Part shown: positions 9,363 through 20,821 of the stretch, piece by piece
How positions within the stretch are numbered: the first letter of the stretch is position 1
Layout of the letters: every line of letters begins with the position of its first letter
Source: Dactylis glomerata
Taxonomy: Eukaryota; Streptophyta; Magnoliopsida; Poales; Poaceae
Reading direction: 5' to 3'
DNA: 64,000 bases
Assembly: GCA_007115705.1 (NCBI GenBank)
Contig: QXEO01000546.1
Span: forward strand, 8,538,116-8,602,115
Made by a program: the position numbers and the translations under genes
Notes under the pieces: generated by a model
The model's database searches: none
The model's input: only the letters and a program-made list of their open reading frames with translations
Told to the model about the DNA's origin: nothing

Positions 9363-11480
9363 ATGGCCGTACCAACTGCGCCTAACGGAACTTGGCATTG
9401 CAGACCGATTCCAAAAGGGTACGCTGTCGTCACGGTGGATGATGTCAAGCAAGATTTTGAGGAGCTGAAGCTGGACCACCCTGCAGGGGAAGATAGGGAC
9501 CTGACTGAACTAGGAGAAGCCAAAGGGGGGACTGTTGTATGGCCAAAGGAGCACATCGTGCTTCCAAATTATGTCCCGCCAAGGCCACCCACTCCTCAGA
9601 GCAGCAGTCCACCTTCGCCGCCACCTCACCATTCTCCAGCGCAACCGTCGCCTTCACCGCCTCACCACTCAGCGCAGCTATCTCCACCGCCGCCTCAGCC
9701 GTCTCCGCCGCCGCGTCAGCCGTCTCTGTCCCCTGAGCATCAGAGACTAAAGCGGAAGTATACTAAGAGGGGCAGCACCACCAGCAGCAGCAAGAGCACG
9801 TTCCGATCACCGAAACGTAAGCTATCGCCCCTCCCAAGAGTACCTCATCAGAATATGAAGAAGCTTCCTTACGAGAAGACAGATGAGGAAATTGCTACGG
9901 CCGCAGATGCCCATTATCAACAGTGGAAGACTGACATGGCTAACAAGAAAATTCCAAAGCCAACGGAGCCATTGATCTTCCCGGTCACCGCAGAAGATAA
10001 AGCCAAAGCAGCCGCGCTTAAGATTCAGCTTCACCAACCCATAGCGCTCACACCTGACTATAATCGCTCTATTACCAAGTCGGCTGAGGCAAAAGAGCGG
10101 AGAGTCGGGAAAGAAGTTGCCCAGCTCGGACAACAGAAAAATCAATTGATCGAACCGCTCAAAGTGTACGATACCAATGAGTGGAGAGCCCAGGAGTGGC
10201 ATGATCCGAACATTGATCCGGAGTTTATTCAACTCTACGAAGAAAATGCCAAGTTATATGGACTGTCTATTGCTGAGTACATGAGCCGTCTGGATGAGTT
10301 CGAGGGGTACCAGCAAATAGCGTATAAATACCGGTACGGGAATCCTCTCGTCAAAACCGAGTTAGTCAAAGATCTACCAACAAAAATGCGGAGATTGCAT
10401 AACTGGTACATACAAGCCTGTGCTGAATCCACAAACTGGATCTATGCTGGATATAAACACCACCATTACGGTCATGGAGATGGCTTCTTACTGATTGAAT
10501 TTCTAGAATTATTTCAGTTTTACCAACAAGACGCCCTCGACAAAACTATTGTCAGTGCCTATTTCCTGTAAGTATTATTAAGTCTTTCTAGCTCAGCTCA
10601 TTCGTTGCTTGTATAATCTTACTCATCATTATACTAATTATATATGCAGAATGAAGATTCTCGAATGCGACCGAGGAGGAATCTTTGACCTTGGGTTCGT
10701 TGACTGCAATTTCGTTCATGAAGATACTCTCAAAAAAAAACCCAAAGAGACAGAGGATAACTTGGTACAATCGTTGAAGTATTTCAGCAACAGAAGGGAA
10801 ATACTATTTCCTTACAACTTCGAGTGAGTGTTACTGTCTTGTACACATTTTGTTTTCGCTTTACTCGATGTTAAGCTATTTGACTCGTTATGTCTGTGCA
10901 GCTTCCACTTTATTCTGTTAATCATTAGTGTTGACGAAGGAGTAGTCAAAGTCATGGACTCAAAACGCACACCTTTAGGAAATTGGGCGAACATGCAGGA
11001 ATGCCTCCAGAAGGCTTGGAAGCCAGAGCTTATATTTAAACCATTGAATGTAAGTACTACTTGCTAGATCCACGCATCTCTTTGATTCTAGTTTCAATAC
11101 AATTGTCATGCTTGATTCTTATTTTGATTGAACTCCATTCTCGTAAAGTGCTTGAGGCAAGAAGCTGGGAATAACTTATGTGGATACTATGTCTGCGAGT
11201 TTATTCGCCAGACGACCAAAGAGAAGGGTGCAGACCGAAACATCAAAAAACTTAAAGTACGATAAACAATAATCTCAACATTATTTTATTACCATCAACT
11301 GTGTTTAGTTTCATTCATATATATTGATCCCCTTCTTTAAATTAGATCGAACGGATGCGGGACGGTCTTCTACCACAGGAACGCGTGCAAGCAATTCAAG
11401 AGGAAATTGCCGGATTCTTATTAGAACAAGTCATAGATCCGAAAGGAGAATACTATTACCCGGTTCATTTAGAAGGGTGA
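9363..11480 (+). CDS. CACTA-encoded protein with C48/Ulp1-like protease domain
   Basis: Five exons fit with matching phases: 9363-10567, 10650-10823, 10902-11049, 11149-11256 and 11346-11480, each intron GT..AG. The frame is open back to an ATG at 8778, but that would translate the subterminal palindromes, so the ATG at 9363 (MAVPTAPNGTWHC) is preferred. The N-terminal half has a long Pro/Ser/His/Gln-rich linker and then a basic, plant-transposon-specific region. The C-terminal exons resemble a Ulp1 cysteine protease: FHFILLIIS (catalytic His), VKVMDSKR (Asp) and NNLCGYYVCEFIR (Cys after the usual Gln region, here RQEAGNN). Such domains are common second genes of plant CACTA elements. The frame is intact, unlike the transposase, so it may still be made. 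Its role in transposition or de-SUMOylation is inferred. Confidence 0.7.
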
Positions 11481-12375
11481 AGTGTAAAAAAGAAGATGTA
11501 AAATCAAATTTGTGTGAGTTACCGATTGTAATAGCGACCAAGCACGACGGATGAGACGGTGAATAATATATTCGTGACCATGATGTGTAATATATATATA
11601 TATATATAGTGTGGTTCCTTCATTATTGCTGTATATATATAATACCATTAAATTGAATACAAAACACACCAAATAAAACCCTAAACCCTAAATGGAAAAA
11701 AAACCTGGATCAACGATCCCGGTTCGTCCTACGAACCGGGACCAATGACCCAGCCCCCCTCCCGCCGCAGCGCGTCCACGTGGAGACCTATCGGTCCCGG
11801 TTCGTGCTGGAACCGGGACCGGCATTGGTCCCGAGTAATGGATCCCGGTTCGGCAACCGGGACCAATGGCCCAAATAAACCGGGACCATAGGCCCTTTTT
11901 CCACCAGTGTACATAGGGCCTTATGCATCAATGTATGCAGAGGGCGGAGTTTTCCCTTTTATGAAAAAAATTGTGTGGTTGCATAAGATGAAATTTGTTG
12001 AACAAAATTTGCAAAAATAGCCTACAGATTTATCTAAACTCACCAAATCTTTTCCATACATTTTGCTGATATTTCTTGTTTCCCCGTACGGAAATAAAAC
12101 TGTACTAGTAGTTCAATTTACTTCTAGTGCTGTCGTGTGGTTAATGGACTAGTTTGCGTAACCCCCGTTGGTTGTTCTCTTTCCTTTCTTGCGCTAAATC
12201 CCAACAAGTGCCAGAACTTCAAATCCTGGATATGTCGTGGTCAACAAGTTTCGAATCGATCTGTCTCGTCGTGAGAAACAATAAATTTCACGCTCACCTT
12301 ATCTGTCATTGGTACTCCATCAAGCCCCAAGAGATACTCCCGGCCACGAGCAGCAACTCAGCAGAGACGGTGGGC
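11481..12375. other. CACTA right end, then spacer upstream of the LOR gene
   Basis: It holds a short (TA)n microsatellite at about 11590-11610, the right subterminal repeats and terminus (to 11909), and about 460 bp of AT-rich spacer. Open frame extends upstream of the LOR gene to 12154 but without an ATG at its beginning. Confidence 0.6.
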
Positions 12376-13017
12376 ATGACGATGGTGGTGGACAGGCGGT
12401 ACTGCGCGCCGCATGAGACCGCGTTCACGGTGGCCTGGCCGAGGTTGAGATCCAGCACCGTCAGGGACGCCGGCGGCGCGGAGGTGATGCAGGTGAAGCA
12501 CACCGTGTTCAGCCGCCTCGAGCAGTCCGTCCTGCACGACGCGGCGTCGCGCCGGCCCGTCCTCACCGTGCAGGAGTCGCCTCTGAAGGGCACGAGGGGC
12601 ACGAGGTGGGAGGCGTTCAGGGGCGAGAGCGCGGACCGGAGGGACGACCTGCTCTTCCGCGCGGTGATGGCGTCGTCGCCGTCCCTCCGGTTCAGCGCGA
12701 CCAAGGTGCACGTGTTCCTCGCCGGCAACCGCCGGGAGCAGGCGCCCGATTTCGTCATCGGCGGCAGCTTCTACGGCGGCGAGTGCACCGTCTCCCGCGG
12801 CAGCTCCCCCGCCGCCATTGCTGTGATCAGCCGTGATACCATCAGCGAGTGGCATGCGATTACAGGAAAGTATACATATACTGTTGAAATCAGTCGAGGC
12901 ATAGATCACGCGTTCATCCTTGCGCTCATTGTGATTCTGGATAGAATGCATAACTATTCACCCCCAAGTAGTGGGGGATCGGAGTGTACACGGAGGTGCG
13001 ATCGTTGCAGGCACTAA
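12376..13017 (+). CDS. LURP-one-related (LOR/DUF567) protein
   Basis: A 213-aa single-exon reading from the ATG at 12376 (MTMVVDRRYCAPHE). The family has a Tubby-C-like beta-barrel with a central hydrophobic helix; some Arabidopsis members affect basal defence against oomycetes. Recognisable family blocks in order are VLTVQESPLK followed by RWEAFRGES, LRFSATKVHVFLAGN, DFVIGGSFYGGECTV and the C-terminal helix GIDHAFILALIVILDRMH. The length fits the usual 200-220 aa. The strand between AIAVISR and ITGKYTYTVEI is shorter than usual. An in-frame ATG at 12232 is possible but would add non-homologous residues. The gene is GC-rich against AT-rich flanks, as is normal for grass genes. No premature stop is seen. 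Confidence 0.75.
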   Translation: MTMVVDRRYCAPHETAFTVAWPRLRSSTVRDAGGAEVMQVKHTVFSRLEQSVLHDAASRRPVLTVQESPLKGTRGTRWEAFRGESADRRDDLLFRAVMASSPSLRFSATKVHVFLAGNRREQAPDFVIGGSFYGGECTVSRGSSPAAIAVISRDTISEWHAITGKYTYTVEISRGIDHAFILALIVILDRMHNYSPPSSGGSECTRRCDRCRH

Positions 13018-13739
13018 ACATTAACTTCCACGATATACTTAGCAGGTATACACAGTCTTCTCCTTGTTTTACTCGTAGGCTGATTCTTATATTATAAAAG
13101 GACAAGTCTAGGTATCGCACGCGCGATATTTCCTAGCCTCCATCGCACACCTAAATATAGAAAGTTTTTGTCGGACCACGTAGCGAAACGGAGCGACCCT
13201 TCTCTCCCTCTCTCGACCCCTTCTCTGCCCGTGCTCGAGCTCCTTGGCCAGCGCGGAGGGGAAAGAACCTCGCGGGACGGCCTGGGACAGGCGGCAAAGT
13301 GCAGGGGCAGCCGGCGCTCGGCGCAGGCAGCGGAGCATGACCCCCTTGTACCTCCTCGGCGAGCTCGAACACCGCTGGTTCCCTTGCTCCGCGCGAGAGA
13401 CGCCGTCCTCCACCGGGAGAACGAACCCTGACGCCTGCCCTGCTACGTGGGTGCGGCGCTCGCTGCCGGCTTTCAAGCGGAAATTGCGGCCATGGCGTTG
13501 CAGCTCCAGGTCTGAAACGCTCAGGAGATGGACGAAGAAGAGATAGAATCGTTATCTCTTTGTTTTTTCGTTTTAGCCCTCCAAGTTGACTGCTTTTACG
13601 CTTGTTTCTGCTCGGCTCTTAAAGGAGAACTACATTAGTTGTTGCTGGAATGACTACTAATGTCATGAAATTGCAAAATAGCTCACTGCCTGATGCTTCC
13701 ATTTTGAAAAAACCAAAATTGCAAAGTAGTTTAAGCAAT
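13018..13739. other. Intergenic, no supported gene
   Basis: GC-rich between about 13190 and 13500, with overlapping open frames on both strands but no recognisable protein. Near 13107-13137 a small inverted repeat (CTAGGTATCGC ... GCGATA..CCTAG) is visible. Confidence 0.5.
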
Positions 13740-16440
13740 TTTGCGGTAACTGTAGGCAACTTCGTTGCATGAATATGCGACTTTACAATAATGATAGACA
13801 ACTTATTAACTAAAAAAGAAAAGTTTGTTAAAGTTGTGGCGCAGCGCAGGGGGCGGCCAACCCTCAGGGGAGCGGAGCTCGTGCGGCGGCCGCGCCAGGC
13901 GGCGGAGCACAAGGGGTGGCAGTAGGGGCGCGCACACCTCACCTGCCACCATTTGATGGTCGGGCGTGGCCGCCACCGCCAGCGCCGGCGACAACAACGG
14001 TCGGGAAGGGAGATCAAGGAGGATTTTTAGGCTAGGCGTGAGCGGCCCAGCAGGGGAGGGGAAAGTGTTGGAAGGGGATTTATGTGCAACTTCATATCAG
14101 TGGTATGCAACTTCACTACAGCGACATGCAATATCATTACAGCGGTACACAACTTCGGAACAACTCGAGGCAACTTCAGTGCACTTGTAACGTGAAAGAG
14201 AGGGGTCCCACGTGTAAGAAACAGGGTACTTGCCCGATTGTGTTAACGTCTAGCCTAAAATCACATAATAGTTGCTCAAAAATGCTAGTTTGTTGCCTAG
14301 ATACATATGCTATGAAAATTGCCTAGGTATGTTTGAACATCGCCATCCACACTGATGATGGTCAACATTTACCAAGAATCTGAAGCGAGCCCTCACGGAC
14401 TTTGGAGAGGTGCTCGTTAACTTCAGCGTGGCTCTCGCTACTACTGCGGTAGGCAACTTCATTATTGCGGAAAGCAACTTCGTATCAGCGGTAGGCAATT
14501 TCATACCGCAAATCATGCTCTCCTCTCTGGCCGCACGCGTACAACTAGATCTGGCGCATGATCCGCACGCTGCCTTCGCCCAATTGTCCAATTTGTGGAC
14601 AACTTCGTCACTGCGGTAGGCAACTGGGCCACAGTGGTATGCGACTATGCCACAACAGTAGAAATTTTTGGCACATCGGTAGGGAAGTTCATAGCAGCGA
14701 CCGACAACTTCAACATATTGGTGGGAAACTTTGTCATGGCGGTAGGCAACTAGGCCTTTTGTCAAATTGTTGCTTAAAGTTATACAATAGTTGCTAAAAA
14801 TTCCGATTTATTGCTTAACTATAGTTGCCTAAAAATCATATATTTGTGCCAATTTATTGCCTAAAATCACATAATAGTTGCTTAAAAAGCTAATTTGTTG
14901 CCTAAAATCACGGTGTGCCAATTTATTCTCACGGATTTATTTCCCTCTTTCCTTTTTCCCTTTTCTGCAAATGGGACCCACCTGTAATTGGCTAATTTTT
15001 TTCCCCTTCTCCTTTCTGTTTCTCCCCTCTGTGGAGGAAGGTCTCTCCCCGATGCTAGCCACCGAGGATGATCCAGCCGGCACGGATGCACACCAGGCTT
15101 CCCTCCCCGCCCCGCGCGGCGGACGAGATCCGCTGGCGTGACCTGGCGGCGGCTTCCTGGTGCGCGCCACTGCGCCCCCTTCTCCGCGCGGCCGAGCTTC
15201 GCCGTTGGGCGCCACCGCGACCCCCCGGTGCGCGCTGCTGCCCCCAGTACGTCGTACTATGCCCCCGGTGCAAGGCCGACAAGGCCCAACTTTACATCAA
15301 TGGTAGGCAACTTCAAAGCAGCACGATGCAACTTTCAGTGCTGACATACTCAGCTTCACTACATCAGTATTCAACTTGAGATCAACGTTTGGCAACTTCA
15401 CAACATCAAGAGGCAACTTCAGTGCAGCTATAGGTAACTTCGCATCAGTGATAGGCAACTTCACCACCGCCGCATCATGGGCATGCTACTTCGCAACTAG
15501 CGGTAGGCAACTTCTACCATCACCTTTCGCCACTCACGCTCTCCTATCCCATCGAACGCGACCCGATGGATGCCACACATGATTCACATGCTACCTCTGC
15601 ACATCCTCATCATCGTCGTTGCCGCCAACAAGCAGTGGTTCGCCCCGCTGCGGCGCCAGGCAACTCCCTTCTGGTTCAACCCCTTATAGATCCTCCGATC
15701 GGCGCCACGATAGTGACCCCATATACTTTGCTTCCAGACCTGGACCACGATAGAGAGCCGCCGACAGGTCAGGCTCCTTCGTCTTTGTCGGAAAACTTTT
15801 CACAACTACGGTAGGCAACTTTGCAGCATTAGTAGATAATTTTAGTGCAGTTGTAGGCAACTACACGGCAACAGTAACAAATAAAAGTAACTTAGCATCC
15901 TAACAACATAGCTAAGACTAAAGAAATTAAAGAATGCCCTAGCTTGGTCCAAGTGGGTATTGCCATTCGCACCGATGACGGGCGATGATTTACCGAAAGT
16001 CCAGAGCGACCCTCAGGGAAGTCTAAGAGGCACGAGGGAACTGCAGTGTGACACTCAAGGGGAAGTCTAGAGCTCATCTGAGGAAATTGCATCGAAATCA
16101 ATATGACCATGTGCACTTGAAGTGAAGGACCTCGAATCTAAGAGGAAGTCCCTCTATTGTGGCGGATAGGCAACTTCTCAACATCAGTACACAACTTTGT
16201 TGCTTTCCGCTGCAACTTCAGGTCAGCAATGAGCAACTTCATAGCAGTTGTAGCCAACATTGCAGCAACACTAGGCAACTTCATAGCAATGATAAGCAAA
16301 ATCGTAGTGACACTAGGCAACCTCATAGCAGCGATAGGCAACACGCATTGAAAGTAGGCAACTTTATAGTAGTGGTAGACAAGCAGTTGTATGTGGCTTC
16401 ACAAACAATATTGCAACGGGTAGGCAGCTTCCACGTTTAA
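13740..16440. repeat. Degenerate GGCAACTTCA repeat field
   Basis: Clusters of a 20-25 bp degenerate unit, roughly TAGGCAACTTCATAGCAGCGG, occur at about 13745-13800, 14085-14180, 14410-14760, 15295-15500, 15790-15870 and 16165-16430. A second motif, AGTTGCCTAAAATCACATAATAG, alternates with it at 14250-14325 and 14775-14910. The unit can be read as Gly-Asn-Phe repeats in one frame, but frames are constantly broken, so it is not coding. Between the clusters are GC-rich stretches with no identifiable gene. Such fields are usually subterminal repeats of DNA transposons, but I could not find matching terminal inverted repeats. Confidence 0.65.
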
Positions 16441-18341
16441 GGGTAGAAAAAAAGTTAGAAACAACTAAAACTTACTTGTGTCAATAGTAAATTTACTTAT
16501 TTCCATGCTAAAGTTGCACGTGGGAAATAGATGGAATAATTCGAAAAAATTGCTGGTTCTATGTGCAAAAATCAGACTATGACCAAAGGCTGTAGCCTGT
16601 AGCCTGATTTGCCAATTCCTACTAAGGTATGGAGCATGTAAAATGGGTGAAGAGATAAGGTCTTCCTGAACCCGTTCGAGCGTCACCATGAGAGAGGGAC
16701 CGAGAGTAGTCGCGCCATTAGGCTGCGGGCCCGCGGCACCAGCGGCGTCGCGTCAGGCTAGAGCTCGTCGGCCGCTGTGGTCTGGGGCTGGAGCTCTCCA
16801 AAGGACTGCGTCGGCCGTCGTCGCCTCGGGATGGAGCTCGTCGTCCGCAATATTGGGGCTGAGGACCATAGCCGCGTCGGGAGGGCTCTCACCAGTCACC
16901 ACCTTGGCCAAGTGCCCAGGTCCGTGGCCGCGTTTGCCCTGCCCAGCTCACCCCGTCGTCGCCTATCCTGTTCGGCGATGAAATTTCTGCGCTCGCCTCT
17001 CTCCTGTTCAGAGACTACGCCGTGTCCTTTGCCCTGCTCGGTTTGGCCGCTTCTCTCCTTGCACCGGCGAGGAGGCAGATGGGGGAGAGCGTTGTAGAGC
17101 AAAAGCGGAAGGAGGGGTGGGCGGGGAGCCGACTAGGCAGAGGTGGGGAGCTTGTCAGACCCAGCTGAGAAGGAGGCGGCCATTGGGGGGGCGCGGATCG
17201 GGGCGAGTCCATCGTGCGGTTCACGCGCGTGCGACGGGAACAGCGTTCTGTCGCAGCTGCGTTTGTAAGCGATCGGGATGATCTCAGCACACATGGTCAC
17301 CACTAAGCTTAAAGTTTTAGTTATTATGTGAACTGAAGAGCTCGGTGTATGCTGTCTAATCGGTGAGCAAAACATTGATTCAGTAGTACAAATTAACTAA
17401 CATGTTGGATTTGATCCCCAATGATGATCATGCATGTGACAAAGATACGAAATCTTAAGATTGTCTGCTCTCTCCCTGTCCTTTGCATGTGCCACGCAAT
17501 CATGAAGAGGATGCTAGCTAGCTAGGTAGCTAACACGCGGTTGCAGCGCTCAGTAGTTTGCAACAAATTGCTCACTGTCAAGGTCATCTCTTGTATCAAG
17601 AGAAAATAAGTCAGCCGCATGCCTAGGGTTCCCGCCATTACCCTCCTCCGCCGGTATTATGGACTCCTCCTTTTCAGCTGGTTCGGCGGGTTCCGGAGTT
17701 GGGCATTAGATATATAGTTCTCCATTTTTCCATTGTTTCGGCCATGTCGGTGGTGGTAGTGACGGTGTTTCAATCCGGAGGTGCATGCGCCATTGGCTCC
17801 GACGACGAATCGGGTTGAGGGGTGGTCCTTGTTGTGTGCCGCTTTGGCCCTTCTGGCCATGGTGGCGGCAGTCGTCTCAAAAGTCTCCTTTGACTTGCTA
17901 TCGGGATCTAGGGATGGTATTGTGAAAGAATAAGTTTGCCTTTTCCTCCGCGGGAGCTGGGGAAGTTTTATCTTCGTCGGACCGATGGGGTTACTGTAGC
18001 AACCATGCCTATCTAGTCATTTCGTCGACTCACGGAGGATATTGTATAGGTGTAATTGACCTAACATTGTCTTTTTCAGGTTGTGGATACTTATGGGGAG
18101 ATCGCAGCCATCATTTTTGGTAGAGGTACAATTGTCAAGTGAGAACGCAAAACTCCAGCGCCGACATCATCGGCAAAACAAAAACATGTGGGGAGTGGAT
18201 AGGATGAGAACCCAAGGTGCTTGTTCCTTTTTCATGGTTTTTCTTGTAATGCTCGCTAGGAGAAAAAGAATGGCTCCCCAAGTCCCCATCTCTGCGTCTT
18301 TTTTAAAAAAAAAAGAGGCTAAAACTCCTTTCACATAAAGA
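16441..18341. other. Intergenic, no recognised gene
   Basis: 16690-17290 is GC-rich with overlapping short frames on both strands; none resembles a known protein. 17300-18340 has scattered frames of 60-85 codons without recognisable domains. An 11-bp motif TCGCACGCGCG at 13115-13125 has its inverse at 17224-17234, too short to call a terminal repeat. Confidence 0.45.
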
Positions 18342-19458
18342 GCCATGGGCCGTTACTAAAATGGGCCCAAAACTCCGGAGCTCATCAATTTCAACTCAAT
18401 TTGACAGAAAGGAATTCTGAGGGCCTGCATCCAATGTAATAAGGAAGAAATTCGAAGCTCTATTAATTCCTTCTCTCGCATCTAAAAAAAAAAAATCTTC
18501 TCTCGCACTAGTACAGATCAACCCCAGGCTCTCTCTCGTTGAGCTCGGGATCCAACGCCGTGGCCCCTAAGATTAAATTGGAGGCTCAGCAGTATTCAAG
18601 CACGCCGTAGCCCAGCGATCGCCGGAGTAGGTGGCGCAAACGCCATAACTGAGCTTGCTCCGTTCGTAGTACTTCTGCTGGTCAAGAATGGACAGGCAAC
18701 CCATTGATGTTTTCCCGTCTGCCACCAGCGATTCGCCCTGCGTGCTGACGTGAACTCCAACCGATCGACGTGCGTACCAATGGTGCACGAAGCCATGGGC
18801 ACCGCCACGGGGGGCCATACCGACGAGCTTCCGTACCAATTATTTGCCCTAGATGGCTAGCAACCGGCCCAGCATGCCGGCCAAGTCCTCGGCAGAGCAG
18901 TGGCACGCGTACCCTGCAGCTGCGCGCACCGACAGCCGCTGGCTACAGATTTGTAAAAAAGATATTGGTCAAAAGCACACCGGCCTTTTGTTTTCTTGGT
19001 GTTCGTCATGCCAAAGTGCTGTTCTTCTCTCAAAATAAAATATTGTTTGTTGCAGTCCGGCTTGTTAATTTATACTTGTATATGCCGTTTCTGTTAGCTG
19101 CTTGATTGTTTGTACGTGCCTCCGCGGCACCGGCTTGATTTGGTTTGATTAGTCTGGGGATGGGTTCAGCTCAAGCGTTTTAAATTAGGTTGGGATTTTG
19201 TTCTGATTACGGAAAGGGTTGCTTAAACAAAGCGACGGCCTCGACTCGTCTTTGCAACTAAGTTGGGTGCATCTGCTGTTCAACGAACAGCTTGCTTTTA
19301 AACAACTGCAACAGCTTGCCTAATTGATTGATTGATTTTATTAAACGACAAACGGATGAAGTCTAGTCAATTGATACAAAGTTAGAAGTGCGGGCCGGAG
19401 ATGAACCAATAAGGGAGTAATGTCAAATACTCCTACATATGTACACAACTTGCAGCTT
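18342..19458. other. Intergenic with similarity to the window start; one unrecognised short ORF
   Basis: 18346-18422 matches 57-105 plus 472-505 as one continuous stretch. An 81-codon minus-strand ORF from the ATG at 18818 to 18573 begins MAPRGGAHGFVHHWYARR; I do not recognise it and it may be a gene fragment. The remainder to 19458 shows nothing definite. Confidence 0.4.
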
Positions 19459-19475
19459 ATTCAGATGAAATTGGT

Positions 19476-20039
19476 TTTTTTTTCGAAATGGGGAACTCAG
19501 CCCCGGCCTCTGCATCAATCGATGCACACAGCCATTTTTATTAAGAGGTTCCAACGTATATAAAAAAAACAAAGATACACTCAATGGTCGCATAAAGTGC
19601 TAACAAAAATCAACCAACGGAATATAATAGGATATAGTCTATGCTTCATTGAGTCTTTTAGTAAGCCGCCAGCCACCCAGGTTGTAGATATCCCGTGCAA
19701 CCGTCTCCAACCGGCTGCATCCAGAAACCATAGGCTCCCGCTGCGTCTCCGGTAGTAGATAGGACCAATCTTGGATCCAATGCGTAACCATACGGATAAC
19801 CTGTAGGAAGTTAACATTGGAGCATTCGTTAAAAACCACATTGTTCCTACAATTCCACATAGCCCACATTAAAGCACATATGCCTACATAAATCCTAGAT
19901 TTATCTTTTTTGTGAACCCCATTTAACCAATTTCCGAACATATTCGTCACATTGGTAGGAGGCGGAATATTAAAAGTAAATTGAATAACTCTCCAAACTA
20001 GACGAGCGAAGGGACAATAGAAAAATAAATGGTTGATTG
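19476..20039 (-). mobile_element. 5'-truncated LINE (L1-type) insertion
   Basis: A 17-bp target duplication, ATTCAGATGAAATTGGT, occurs at 19459-19475 and 20040-20056. Between them is a minus-oriented LINE tail: a poly-T run (the poly-A tail) at 19475-19482, then the inverse of the common Triticeae LINE 3' sequence (CGATGCAGAGGCCGGGG type), then the last part of ORF2. Variable target duplication, poly-A and 5' truncation are the signature of target-primed reverse transcription. Confidence 0.88.
19639..19950 (-). pseudogene. LINE ORF2 C-terminal fragment
   Basis: About 103 codons of the reverse-transcriptase polyprotein's C-terminal tail. The recognisable part is YVGICALMWAMWNCRNNVVF, the typical end segment of plant L1 ORF2 after the zf-RVT region, followed by WIQDWSYLLPETQREP. 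No reverse transcriptase core is present because of 5' truncation. Confidence 0.75.
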
Positions 20040-20056
20040 ATTCAGATGAAATTGGT

Positions 20057-20821
20057 GTTCATACTATATATGGAAAACTGCGATTAGGTCTCGAGCTGCC
20101 TACATCCTAAATCCAAAATTACATTTTTCAAATCTCAAAGTCTCTAAAAATACTTATGCGGGTACATATACATGTCTAATATATATGACCAAAGTTTCCC
20201 AAACAATATTACCATCAACGATCGTCTACACACACAAAAAAGAGGCTTGGCGAACTTGTTACCGAACTTCAAGCAATCCATGTAGATGACTCTGATGTGT
20301 TCTAGGTTGGTGCAAGCAAGCGTATAGGGGTTCCGTTCATGATCATGGTTACCATACTAGTAGGTGTTGTCATGTTGGCTCGGCAAGCTAGGGCGGTAGC
20401 ACAATGTGATTACGTCTTGGTGGTGCTCTCCGAGTTCGAGGTCTTGAGCTATGAAGGGGGAGGGGGTAAAAACAATAAGTACGAGCTCCATTGGTTGCAC
20501 TTGGCAATGGTTGTGTGTACACACCATTCCCTTGTTGAAGGCATTGCTTTGAGATTACTTAGACTTCTTTTCAAGCTCAAAATCCATGACCCTCTCCTTC
20601 GTGGTTGGATCGACGACACCGTTCGTGCCTCACATGGTTTATAAATGCGTTGTCTTAGGAGAAATTTTTCTCGCAGTCTCGTGTTGCCAATGTGTATGAT
20701 TCATATTCAGGTTTATGCTACATGCGTTTCTTTTTCTTGATAATTTGGTTGTGTACATCTCGTTATTTTGACTAGCTATTGATGTCTTGTCGTTACAAAG
20801 GTTCGGTGTGGGTATCGTTTT
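20057..20821. other. Intergenic; one unrecognised 101-codon ORF
   Basis: The plus-strand ORF at 20339-20644 (MIMVTILVGVVMLARQ...) has a hydrophobic start and no domain I recognise. It could be a gene fragment. Nothing else is supported. Confidence 0.3.

Larger units (their letters stand above)
3430..11909 (+). mobile_element. Large CACTA (En/Spm) element, internally rearranged
   Basis: The left end CACTAGTAGAAAAAGGG begins at 3430 and the right end is the inverse of CACTGGTGGAAAAAGGG, ending at 11909. Subterminal GGTCCCGGTT/AACCGGGACC motifs occur at 3475-3665 and 11708-11890, with extra clusters at 7557-7686 and 8785-8980. It contains two genes standard for this superfamily, a TNP2-type transposase and a protein with a C48-type protease domain, plus an antisense gene of unknown role. 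The flanking triplets are TTA and TAC, so a perfect 3-bp target duplication is not seen. The right terminus (CAGTG, not TAGTG) is also mutated, and the element may be chimeric. Confidence 0.75.

Noticed and set aside
8921..9556. Long minus-strand frames over the GC-rich leader and Pro-rich region (also 9043-9479)
   Set aside because: Shadows of the plus-strand GC-rich coding sequence with no domain.
12154..12375. Longer start for the LOR gene
   Set aside because: The open frame begins without ATG at 12154, and the added residues do not resemble the family.
13740..16440. CRISPR-like regular repeats
   Set aside because: Units are degenerate and irregularly spaced, in plant nuclear DNA.
13107..17234. 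TCGCACGCGCG inverted match as terminal repeats of one 4-kb element
   Set aside because: Only 11 bp of CG-rich sequence with no extension or target duplication. Probably chance.
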